This document shows, piece after piece, positions 1-6,911 of a DNA stretch of 64,000 nucleotides. Below the pieces are notes generated by a model, which saw only the letters and a program-made list of their open reading frames with translations, was not told the origin of the DNA and did no database searches. Origin of the DNA: JAEUIE01 sp047602475 (GTDB taxonomy: Bacteria > Planctomycetota > Planctomycetia > Gemmatales > HRBIN36). Made by a program: the position numbers and the translations under genes. Location: assembly GCA_047602475.1 (NCBI GenBank), contig JASGHE010000006.1:682001-746000 (forward strand), read 5' to 3'. The stretch's first letter is position 1, and every line of letters starts with the position of its first letter.

Positions 1-776
1 TTTGAGTGGCTAGGCACTTCTTTTCCAATGAGTGGCCAATAGTCATGCGCCATGGACATAGGCTTGTCGAGCACACGATTGTTCATGGAAGTCAGGTAGA
101 TGTCTTCGATTTTCCAACTGCCTTGGTCCAGCAGGTGAAATACCCCCTCGATCGCAACAGTCCGCTGATTGTCATCCACATCCTCAAAATAGAAGCCGAC
201 AAAATGCCCCATGAACTTAGCGGGGGCTGGGGATTGGTCAATGAAACGGAGGTTCTGCCCCAGGTTATGGACGGGTCCTTGGAACATAGCATTGAAGATC
301 GGATGCAGATTAGGCGTCGAGATGGAACGAAGTTCCACGATATCCTTAGCCGCAAAGTACCGATAACATGGTTCGACGGGGCTTTGAGAAGCCGGGATGA
401 AGTACCAGATCACTCCTGCCACCAGTGCTATGGCCAGACCAAATAGTACATACTTTTTAAGCTCCGGATTCTTCAGGTATTTCTGAAGTTGAGGATAGCC
501 TGACCATAGCGGTCTAGTGTTTGGGGCAACAGGTGTCGGCGACGATGGTTCAGAGTGCTGTGCTTGTGGTACCAAGGAAGGCGTAAATCGCATGGCCTGC
601 CAGTTAGGCTGCCCGACTTGGCATATCATCGAGTCCCAGTTGATTTCACCCGTTTTCAATTTCGCATGCAAATCCAAAGCACTGAAAGGGCCTTGAGGAA
701 CGTTGTTGACTAACAACCAGTATTGAAGAGAATCTGAAGGTTGCATGGGGTTACCTGTTGATGGAATGTCACTCAT
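1..776 (-). CDS. GYF_2-type domain membrane protein (partial, runs off window)
   Basis: An open frame starts at the ATG at 776 and is still open at base 1, giving at least 258 residues. The first 55 residues match the pattern of a GYF_2 (DUF4339) domain: a YW start, a G-P-F core (QGPFSALDL) and a W near the end (QPNWQAM). A proline/serine-rich linker follows, then one membrane segment (about residues 103-123, VLFGLAIALVAGVIWYF) and a soluble part of unknown function. The family is common in planctomycete membrane proteins; its role here is unknown. It lies divergently from the XRE gene at 819. The C-terminus is outside the window. Confidence 0.75.
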   Translation of the reverse strand, partial: MSDIPSTGNPMQPSDSLQYWLLVNNVPQGPFSALDLHAKLKTGEINWDSMICQVGQPNWQAMRFTPSLVPQAQHSEPSSPTPVAPNTRPLWSGYPQLQKYLKNPELKKYVLFGLAIALVAGVIWYFIPASQSPVEPCYRYFAAKDIVELRSISTPNLHPIFNAMFQGPVHNLGQNLRFIDQSPAPAKFMGHFVGFYFEDVDDNQRTVAIEGVFHLLDQGSWKIEDIYLTSMNNRVLDKPMSMAHDYWPLIGKEVPSHS

Positions 777-818
777 AGTCGATACTCCTATAGTCTACAT
801 TGCAGTAACGTCGATGCA

Positions 819-1064
819 ATGGCACGACGTCCTTCTGCAACTGATATTCGGGTTCGTTTCGGGTTTGTGATCCGGACGTTGCGTGAATCCAGGGAACTCA
901 CGCAGGAAGAATTGGCTGATCGGTCGCGGATTCACCGCACCTATCTCAGCGATATCGAACGGGGCTCACGCAACGTGGCGCTCATCAATATCGAACGGCT
1001 GGCCAAGAGCCTTTCGGTCAGTCTGGCAGAACTTTTCAAACAAGTAGATCGCTCCAGCACATAG
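819..1064 (+). CDS. XRE-family HTH regulator
   Basis: An 81-residue protein that is almost entirely a Cro/CI helix-turn-helix: VRFGFVIRTLRESRELTQEE, then LADRSRIHRTYLSDIERGSR, then a third and fourth helix ending LAELFKQ. Lone HTH proteins of this size are usually repressors of mobile elements or restriction-modification controllers. It stands between the GYF protein and the convergent end of the E1-like gene at 1145, so it may regulate either. The start has no clear Shine-Dalgarno sequence. Its relative at 58410 in this window is a restriction-modification controller, so the same job is possible but not shown. Confidence 0.85.
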   Translation: MARRPSATDIRVRFGFVIRTLRESRELTQEELADRSRIHRTYLSDIERGSRNVALINIERLAKSLSVSLAELFKQVDRSST

Positions 1065-1144
1065 CTGATATCTGCCAACACAACAATGCTGCCACGCCGT
1101 GAAGTCCTTAGCTGGGCAGCATTTATTCGACGACAACTGTGAAA

Positions 1145-1792
1145 CTACTTTTGAATATTGAGTTTGAGATGGGTAACATCGAACTGCATTGCAGACACAC
1201 AGGGCAATCGCCTTAACCATCGTTGGAACTGTTGCACCATAAATGCCGCAGCAAGATGGACAGCCATGACGTCAGGTTTGCCGCCAGTTTGCCTTGTAGG
1301 ATTGGGCGTTGGAGAATGCCTAGCGGGTTGATCACTGCAGACGATGTCCATGGCTTCAGTGCCTACCTCACACGTAGCTAAGAACTGAGCCGAGGAATGA
1401 ACCCACAGCCAGTGCATGTTCCTGGTGACAGCCGATTCATTACAGAGGAACACCGCATGCCGCAGCCCCGATTTCCATGAATTGAGATGGGAACGCCGGA
1501 AGCGAGTGTCATAGGTCAGCAGTTCCATTTGCGGATGATACTGATGGGCAATGTTGGCTACGGCATCGACAGCCGGGGTACCCACATCAAAGTCCATAAA
1601 GCCGTATGACATGTCTTTTTCCGTCACGATCCGTTGATCGTACAGTGAGAGGTGCCTGACACGCAATGAGGCTAGAAGGATCGCTACCTGTCTTCCAATG
1701 GGACCTGTCCCTATCACCGCGGCGTGACACTTGGCCAAGCGTGCGTTTACTTCAGATGGTCGTCTCTGTGGTCGAGACTTTCGGTTCTTCAA
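1145..1792 (-). CDS. ThiF/E1-like protein, probably catalytically degenerate
   Basis: A 215-residue relative of the E1-like protein at 3749-4435. The two share the nucleotide-binding loop (IGTGPIG, residues 27-33), a DVGT motif and a near identical end (FQRWLRRLP). Residues needed for adenylation and thioester formation are missing: the Asp that binds Mg-ATP (CVDTID in the paralogue) reads CNESAV, the GTNK lysine is gone, and the Cys of GECTAKS has no equivalent. It is therefore probably a pseudoenzyme that could pair with the active E1, as eukaryotic E1 heterodimers do; that is inference. The start is a TTG after a strong GGAGGTGAC ribosome site. It is the last gene of the cassette. Confidence 0.75.
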   Translation of the reverse strand: MKNRKSRPQRRPSEVNARLAKCHAAVIGTGPIGRQVAILLASLRVRHLSLYDQRIVTEKDMSYGFMDFDVGTPAVDAVANIAHQYHPQMELLTYDTRFRRSHLNSWKSGLRHAVFLCNESAVTRNMHWLWVHSSAQFLATCEVGTEAMDIVCSDQPARHSPTPNPTRQTGGKPDVMAVHLAAAFMVQQFQRWLRRLPCVSAMQFDVTHLKLNIQK

Positions 1793-1824
1793 GTCACCTC
1801 CATAAAGAATTAGGCCAACAACCC

Positions 1825-1847
1825 GTCCTTCAGGAAGCCTGAAGGAC
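1825..1847 (-). terminator. Perfect 10-bp hairpin between cassette genes
   Basis: GTCCTTCAGG, loop AAG, CCTGAAGGAC. On the minus strand it follows the membrane protein gene ending at 1859 and precedes the degenerate E1. There is no good T run, so it may be an attenuator or processing site rather than a full terminator. Confidence 0.35.
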
Positions 1848-1858
1848 AGGACAGCCGG

Positions 1859-2459
1859 CTACGCAGCCCGCGGAACAGTGATAAAGCGTGCGACCTTATC
1901 TCGCTGTTGCTTCAGCAAGTAGATCACACTTCCTCCCAGCATCAGCGTTCCCAAGGTGCCGAGATAACTCTCCAGGAGCATCGTGGAGAGCATGATGCCC
2001 GCTCCCCACCAGATCTTCTTGGAGTCGTTCCGGAATAAGCCCATCGCACACGATGCGACCGATCCCAGCAGCATGCCCATGCGGATGAGACGGGATGCGC
2101 CAGGGAACCATTGCTGATTGAGCTGCCGATACCGTTGTTCCCGTGCATCGCCTTAGCTTTTGCATAGCCTTGGCTCCCCAGGTTTGCACTCGATGGAAGG
2201 CATTCTTGACCTTGGCCAATAACCGCTTGAGTGGGTTTTCCTTGGGAGTTTCGGCGTTCGTTGGCTTGGGCAGCACTTCCGCCATCGCCACCTGGACAGC
2301 TTCACGAGTTGCTTGCAGCACTGCTTGGCGTACCGCATCAGAGACTGCTCCGTTGAGGGCGTCAGCCAGACCATCGAGAATGGTATCGAGCCGATCAAGT
2401 TGATGGGCCAATGACTTCTTGAAGCGACCATTGAGGCCGTTGTGCATGGCAACAGACAT
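1859..2459 (-). CDS. Small helical, membrane-associated protein, split by a +1 shift
   Basis: The start ATG at 2459 follows AGGAGAGAACCC. The first frame encodes about 100 residues, mostly amphipathic helix (KKSLAHQLDRLDTILDGLAD, then KENPLKRLLAKVKNAF). Near 2153 the sensible reading moves one frame on: the other frame opens at GDAREQRYRQLNQQWFPG and continues through two hydrophobic segments (MGMLLGSVASCAMGLF and a segment around residues 25-60 of that frame) to a stop at 1859. No start codon with a ribosome site precedes the second part. Either one gene is broken by an indel, or ribosomes shift at CTA-AGG-C. Function unknown; it lies within the Ubl cassette. Confidence 0.55.
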
Positions 2460-2590
2460 GGGTTCTCTCCTAAAGTGTGGTGTCATGATTGACATTCTTC
2501 TCTCGCTTCACCGGCTCAAGGCCAGGCGACACCTGGCGGCTCACGGGCAAGGAAAGGTCATGGCAGTCAGATCACCAGGGGAATAGAAAA

Positions 2591-2974
2591 CTAGCTAATG
2601 AGCAGGAACAGGCTCACGACGGTCACACCACCAGCCACGATGGCTTCCAGCCAGGGCTTTTGCAGCCACTGTCGTAACCAGCAAACGGCACGTGAGATCG
2701 TAGTTTGCCAAGGTGGTGCGGAAGATTCGTTCTCCGGGTCATAAGCGAGCCGGGGAACCGTGGTTGTTTCGTAGTCCAAATAGTCCTCCTCATAGGGAGA
2801 TCCAAAAGGACGGTGCAGCTGGTCTTCGATCGTTTCAGCAACACTGGAACTGATCGTTCGAATGAGGTTGTAGCGCAGTTGATCCTGCAAATGAAGCAGC
2901 CGCTCGATGACTCGGGCAAGCCAATGAGCAAGGATCCGGCGCAGGGGACGGTACCAAACAGTCATGTCACGCAT
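2591..2974 (-). CDS. Small tail-anchored membrane protein of the Ubl cassette
   Basis: A 127-residue protein starting at the ATG at 2974, which overlaps the last 13 bases of the Gp88-family gene and has GGAG just upstream. It has a helical front (YRPLRRILAHWLARVIERLL), an acidic middle (YEEDYLDYE) and a single hydrophobic segment at the very end (EAIVAGGVTVVSLFLLIS), as in tail-anchored proteins. I do not recognise the family. The overlap implies translational coupling to the Gp88 gene. An ATG at 2965 is a possible alternative start. Confidence 0.65.
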   Translation of the reverse strand: MRDMTVWYRPLRRILAHWLARVIERLLHLQDQLRYNLIRTISSSVAETIEDQLHRPFGSPYEEDYLDYETTTVPRLAYDPENESSAPPWQTTISRAVCWLRQWLQKPWLEAIVAGGVTVVSLFLLIS

Positions 2975-3675
2975 GCAATCTCCGGTAAGGCGTAGGTAAC
3001 TAGGGGTGGGATTCTCAAAGGACGCCAGCAGGTACCGCACGTTTCACAATGGGGCGGCTGAGAATAGGCATGGCCATTCTCGTCGGGGCAAACACGCATG
3101 CCATCGAGTTGTTGCAACGGGATGCGACGCAATGCCCTGATCCGAAAAACCAGATCCACGGGGCGTGATGGCAGATCATCGGGATGCGTCATCAGCCAGC
3201 AGAGTCGAACCGAGAAAGGCACTTCAGGGGGGATCCCCGTATCCCGATCACACGAGTACCAGAGGCGTATCTGAGGAAACTGGGCCATTTCATCGAGGGC
3301 AGGTTTCAGTTTGGGAATCCGCCAGCATCGGGTGTAGGTGAAGAACTGCACCTGCGGCAGCCACCTCATCACTTTAAGCCACTGGCGAAGATAGCGCACG
3401 CTGTAGAAGTCTCCGCCCGTATGAATTCGTACCACCTTCGCCTCATGATGAAGAATGAAGTATCGCATCCGTTGGGCAAAATCGGGCAGCTTGGTGAGTT
3501 CCAGGTTGCGCTCGTATTTAGCCTGAGCGCTGCTGCGATACTGGCCATAGCGGATGGCATAACAGTGCGTCCGGCAAGTCGGTGTCATGCCAGGACACGT
3601 GTCGCTGGTTCCCGAGGGTAAGGCAAAACCCCAGATCAAATCGCCTCCCAGTTTGCGGTTGCCAGGGGTCAGCAT
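2962..3675 (-). CDS. Gp88-family protein (mycobacteriophage gene product 88 type)
   Basis: A 237-residue protein; the ATG at 3675 is chosen because AAGGGG lies upstream, although the frame stays open further. The signature is the N-terminal Cys cluster CPGMTPTCRTHCYA and a conserved core (VRIHTGGDFYS). A second Cys/His cluster lies near the end (CPDENGH, then HCETCGTCW), suggesting metal binding. The Gp88 family is known from phages and mobile elements, and its biochemical role is not established to my knowledge. Here it follows the E1 gene after a terminator-like hairpin and is coupled to the tail-anchored gene. Confidence 0.75.
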   Translation of the reverse strand: MLTPGNRKLGGDLIWGFALPSGTSDTCPGMTPTCRTHCYAIRYGQYRSSAQAKYERNLELTKLPDFAQRMRYFILHHEAKVVRIHTGGDFYSVRYLRQWLKVMRWLPQVQFFTYTRCWRIPKLKPALDEMAQFPQIRLWYSCDRDTGIPPEVPFSVRLCWLMTHPDDLPSRPVDLVFRIRALRRIPLQQLDGMRVCPDENGHAYSQPPHCETCGTCWRPLRIPPLVTYALPEIACVT

Positions 3676-3696
3676 GAGATTCCCCTTGGTGTAAAT

Positions 3697-3727
3697 GAAA
3701 AACGCCCAGGCTAAGATGCCTGGGCAC
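3697..3727 (-). terminator. Rho-independent terminator after the E1 gene
   Basis: On the minus strand GCCCAGGC, a 6-base loop and GCCTGGGC form a perfect 8-bp stem (3704-3725) followed by GTTTTT. It sits just downstream of the E1 gene stop at 3749 and 29 bases before the Gp88 start, so the downstream genes may be expressed at a lower level or from their own promoter. Confidence 0.8.
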
Positions 3728-3748
3728 AAGGGATAAACAACCCAAGGC

Positions 3749-4435
3749 TCAAGAAGCCATGTGCTCCTGAGCCAAGAGATTGAAAATTTGTTCACGGAGA
3801 ACGGGCAGGCGGCGTAGCCAGCGCGTGAACTGAGACACCATGAGTCCCGCGGCAATGTTAGCGGTGTAGATTGTCGATTTGGCCGTGCATTCGCCGGCGT
3901 ACGCTTCCTTGGCAGTGAACAACGTGGCCGGATAATGCTGATCGGCTGAAGGCGAATCGCTGGCCAGCACTCTCACTACTTCGGCTGCCATGCGGCCGTC
4001 GGCAAAGAAATGGCATTTGTCTTTCACCGCATCCCATATCAGTTTGCGAGCATCGATAGTATCGACACAACAGAACAGCGCGATGGGTCTTGAAGTAGAC
4101 CAACGCAAGACATGGGACTTTTTGAAGCGTTCGGGAAAGGTGTGAATCTCCAACTTGGGAAACTGCTGTTTTGCCAGCTTCGCGACGGCAGTTACCTTGT
4201 TAGTCCCCACATCCGATTCCCAGAACCCTTGCGGTGCAATGTTCTCCAGCTTCACTTGATCGGGATCGTACAAGGCCATGCAATGAATTCCCAATGAGGC
4301 GAGCTGCAAGGCGGCATTGCGACCGATGGCGCCGGTCCCGATCACGATGGCATTGCAACTCGCCAAGCGTTCGGGCGGCACCAGGTCACGCTGCCGCTGG
4401 TTACGGCGTTTAAGATCAACGGAAACGGTAGTCAA
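3749..4435 (-). CDS. ThiF/E1-like Ubl-activating enzyme
   Basis: A 228-residue adenylyltransferase of the ThiF/MoeB/E1 fold, expected to adenylate the C-terminus of the Ubl at 6176 and pass it on as a thioester. Visible motifs: the glycine loop GTGAIG (33-38), YDPD after strand 2 (56-59), DVGTNK (75-80), the Mg-ATP Asp in CVDTID (125) and a candidate catalytic Cys183 in GECTAKS. It is shorter than eukaryotic E1 and lacks an obvious C-terminal ubiquitin-fold domain. It overlaps the JAMM gene by 20 bases, so the two are coupled, and a strong terminator follows. Confidence 0.85.
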   Translation of the reverse strand: MTTVSVDLKRRNQRQRDLVPPERLASCNAIVIGTGAIGRNAALQLASLGIHCMALYDPDQVKLENIAPQGFWESDVGTNKVTAVAKLAKQQFPKLEIHTFPERFKKSHVLRWSTSRPIALFCCVDTIDARKLIWDAVKDKCHFFADGRMAAEVVRVLASDSPSADQHYPATLFTAKEAYAGECTAKSTIYTANIAAGLMVSQFTRWLRRLPVLREQIFNLLAQEHMAS

Positions 4436-5060
4436 GAAAGTCTCCCCAGGTTAAGAGGTCAGGATGGATAGTTTCGGAAAGGACTTCCGTCGGCTCGTCG
4501 TCGAGATCCTCCCAGAAGTCGAACGTGCTGGGTTTGACATGGCGCTCATATTCCTGACGCCATTGGGCCAAAGCGGAATCGAGCGAAGTAGTATGAGGCC
4601 AATTCTGCCAGTCCACCACGATAGGAATCTCGAAAGATCCCCCAGGCCCGGCGCTGAATTGGATCCGGGCATAGGTTGCCGAGGTCCGGCTAAGAATCGC
4701 CATGACCGACCAGTCGCAGCCGATGAAAACCCGTTTGAAGGTAGCTTCATCCACAGCGCTGGGATTCGGTGACGCCCCAGGATGCGTATGAAGCCATACT
4801 CTGCCGAAGCGATGTGGCGGAATCTTCAGATCGGCCATGCGATCAAAGAGATCGGCTACGGCGGCATCCTCGAAGCTCACCGTGGAGGGTGTAGCCCGTT
4901 GATCAATGACCAGGACATCTTCCAGATATAAGGGATCAAAGGGGGACGATACTCCGAAACTCGCCACTTCTGTAGGCCCGGCATGACAGAGATATTGCCA
5001 TTTGAGCCAGGCTAGTGGCGAGCAACGGAGCTTGTGCCCCGCCTGGGAAAACTCATTCAT
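4416..5060 (-). CDS. JAB/MPN (JAMM) metallopeptidase, putative deconjugase
   Basis: A 214-residue protein with a complete JAMM site: Glu31 in TEVASFG, His91 and His93 in HTHPG, Ser101 and Asp104 in PSAVD. In related bacterial systems such proteins cleave the Ubl precursor or remove Ubl from targets. The Ubl here already ends in QGA, so deconjugation is likelier than maturation; that is inference. Its ATG overlaps the stop of the E2-RING gene (ATGA), and its end overlaps the E1 start, so E2-RING, JAMM and E1 form one coupled block. Confidence 0.88.
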   Translation of the reverse strand: MNEFSQAGHKLRCSPLAWLKWQYLCHAGPTEVASFGVSSPFDPLYLEDVLVIDQRATPSTVSFEDAAVADLFDRMADLKIPPHRFGRVWLHTHPGASPNPSAVDEATFKRVFIGCDWSVMAILSRTSATYARIQFSAGPGGSFEIPIVVDWQNWPHTTSLDSALAQWRQEYERHVKPSTFDFWEDLDDEPTEVLSETIHPDLLTWGDFLDYRFR

Positions 5061-6106
5061 GGTGCAAGCACCTCCTTTGGTTGGTTCTCCTCCAGTTCAT
5101 TGGCTTCAGATTCTGAATCATCCAATTCAGAATCGGCACAGCCTTCGCAGAGATCGTCCTCGTTGACATCGCTGGTACTCAGCACCTTGTCGCAATGGGC
5201 ACAACGCGCTCGGCAATCACGGCACAGTGAAACACCGCTGGCATCCGAAGTCTCAAGGCACGATTCGCAGCAGTCGGTTTTGCACACGGCACAACCTTGA
5301 ACACAACTCAGACATAGGGTCTCCGAGCAAGAAGTGCAGGAGGTGCTGCACTCATCACAAAACGTCGCTTGACAGCAACGGCATTGATAACTGTCGTCGC
5401 TATTCACCGAACGTGAACAACTGATGCAGCTAATTCCGCCCCAGGCCTGGAGCCTGACAAACGCCGAGCTACCGTTGTAATGCTGGAGCACGGACAGCAT
5501 GAGCAGGAAGGCATCGGCGATGCGTCCCGATTCCAACGCTGTCCGGATGGGCACCTTGGCGTCGCCGGCACATAACTCCTGGTCTTTGACATGAGGATGA
5601 GTCACGCTCGAATCAGTGCTGGCTGGTTCGGGATCCAGAGCTATGAATCGGAAACAGTTGATCGGTAACTCTTGATCCTGCTTGACCAACTCAATCGCAA
5701 AAGCCCCCAGGCATATCTCGCCCAAGGTAATGACCGGGGTCTCCACACGGAGTTTGCCTTTTTGAGGATCAAAAGAGATCGAAACGAACTCATCTTCCAG
5801 TTGAGCGACTTCCTCGTACCAGTGACGAGGCGACAGTTTCTCCTGCTCGACTTCGTCATAACAACTGCTCACTACGCCAATTTGCGCCGATAAGTTGCCC
5901 AAGGCCGAAAGCAAATCATGCCGAAGCATTGGCATGCAGAGTTGCAACTCATGCTCATCGGCAAGGCGATGCTTCTGGAGAACGGTCATCACCGCTTGCC
6001 AACGTGATCTAAGTAATTCCCACTGGTAGGACGGATGGGGATTTGAGCGACGCTGCCAGAGTTGCTGGAGCCATGCCGCCAACCCGATTCGCTCGCGAAT
6101 GGTCAT
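5057..6106 (-). CDS. E2-like domain fused to a RING-like zinc cluster
   Basis: A 349-residue protein. Residues 105-215 read as a prokaryotic E2: a beta-rich stretch (LRVETPVITLGEICLGAFAI), then the E2 hallmark HPHV (170-173) and Cys179 in ELCAGD as candidate catalytic cysteine, then a helical end. From 227 to 323 there are more than 20 cysteines in CxxC pairs (CISC, CRCC, CDEC, CTSC, CAVC, CRDC, CAHC, CEGC), fitting one or more binuclear treble-clef/RING-like modules. The tail is acidic (DDSESEANELEEN). Fusing an E2 and a RING-like part would place conjugating and ligase functions in one chain. The N-terminal 100 residues are helical and unassigned. Confidence 0.8.
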   Translation of the reverse strand: MTIRERIGLAAWLQQLWQRRSNPHPSYQWELLRSRWQAVMTVLQKHRLADEHELQLCMPMLRHDLLSALGNLSAQIGVVSSCYDEVEQEKLSPRHWYEEVAQLEDEFVSISFDPQKGKLRVETPVITLGEICLGAFAIELVKQDQELPINCFRFIALDPEPASTDSSVTHPHVKDQELCAGDAKVPIRTALESGRIADAFLLMLSVLQHYNGSSAFVRLQAWGGISCISCSRSVNSDDSYQCRCCQATFCDECSTSCTSCSETLCLSCVQGCAVCKTDCCESCLETSDASGVSLCRDCRARCAHCDKVLSTSDVNEDDLCEGCADSELDDSESEANELEENQPKEVLAP

Positions 6107-6126
6107 GGTTTAGACTCTTCAAATAG

Positions 6127-6153
6127 AAAACCCCGGCATCACTGATGCCGGGG
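6127..6153 (-). terminator. Terminator or attenuator between the Ubl and E2-RING genes
   Basis: On the minus strand CCCCGGCATC, a 3-base loop and GATGCCGGGG give a perfect 10-bp stem (6131-6153) followed by TTTTC. It lies between the Ubl stop (6176) and the E2-RING start (6106). The short T run suggests partial read-through, so the small Ubl would be made in excess over the enzymes. Confidence 0.75.
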
Positions 6154-6175
6154 AGTGATAGGAGAGTTACGTGTG

Positions 6176-6394
6176 TTAGGCCCCTTGGATTTTGGTGGGC
6201 GTGATGCTGACGCGATCGTCAGGCTGTAACACCTGGTCCGCATTCGCCGGCTGCCGGTTTACACGGATCAAGTAATCCTGAGCACTTCGATTAGGGAGTT
6301 GCTTCTTGAACAACTCCGAGACCGAGATGCCATCGCTGACTTCGACGTGGTCAGCAAAGCCGCCGCCGTCGTTATTGATCAGAAGAATCTTCAT
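6176..6394 (-). CDS. ThiS/MoaD-type ubiquitin-like protein
   Basis: A 72-residue beta-grasp candidate with a strong AAGGAG site. The pattern is strand-strand (MKILLINNDGG, HVEVSDGISV), helix (SVSELFKKQLP), strand (YLIRVNRQPA) and the typical loop QVLQPDDRVSITP, ending TKIQGA. ThiS, MoaD and ubiquitin end in Gly-Gly; here the end is Gly-Ala, which E1-like enzymes of some bacterial systems are thought to accept. The order Ubl, E2-RING, JAMM, E1 makes this the modifier. It is first in the block, with a hairpin downstream. Confidence 0.85.
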   Translation of the reverse strand: MKILLINNDGGGFADHVEVSDGISVSELFKKQLPNRSAQDYLIRVNRQPANADQVLQPDDRVSITPTKIQGA

Positions 6395-6652
6395 GCATGC
6401 TCCTTACAAAAGAGGAAGTATTTCCACATGGCAGTGGAGTTTGAAAACTTGCTGCGAGGGCTAATACCCGCCAGCATCTATTATGACGCGATTTCTTCTG
6501 TTCTTTAGTCGCTGGTTCAAATCACGTTCAACAGGCTTCATACTCATTTGGTCTTCGACTGATCCATTCTGTGACATACTGACACATCTCTTCTGAAATC
6601 CCTGATCAAACCTTCTCCTTTTATTGGAATCAGATGGGAAGGAAGTCTGAGA

Positions 6653-6838
6653 TCATTTTGTCTTGGTATCGGTCGGCTTGCGATGTGTCGGTTTTGCTCG
6701 AGAGGGAGATTTTTCAAAAAGCTTCCTGGCCATAACTTGCGTGGTCATCCGCAAAAGGCGTTGCAGAATGCCTCTCACCTCTTCCTCCCTGCTGGCGCCA
6801 GGTGGCCAGGGATTGTGGCCGGATGATGTCTGTTTCAT
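6653..6838 (-). CDS. Small basic protein beside the recombinase
   Basis: A 61-residue frame with AGGAG six bases before its ATG and a basic end (KSPSRAKPTHRKPTDTKTK). It lies just after the terminator of the recombinase remnant. I do not recognise it. A short basic protein next to a serine integrase could be a directionality factor, but nothing in the sequence shows that. Confidence 0.45.
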   Translation of the reverse strand: MKQTSSGHNPWPPGASREEEVRGILQRLLRMTTQVMARKLFEKSPSRAKPTHRKPTDTKTK

Positions 6839-6849
6839 CGAGACTCCTG

Positions 6850-6886
6850 AAAAAACAAAAAGGCGAACCTCATAGTGAGGTTCGCC
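6850..6886 (-). terminator. Strong terminator after the recombinase remnant
   Basis: On the minus strand GGCGAACCTCA, loop CTA and TGAGGTTCGCC form an 11-bp stem (6862-6886) followed by a T-rich run (6850-6861). It directly follows the recombinase stop at 6912. Confidence 0.85.
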
Positions 6887-6911
6887 GGAAAGGGTTGATC
6901 ATCAGATGAAG

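Noticed and set aside
819..1064. XRE gene as a restriction-modification controller.
   Set aside because: No endonuclease or methyltransferase gene adjoins it.
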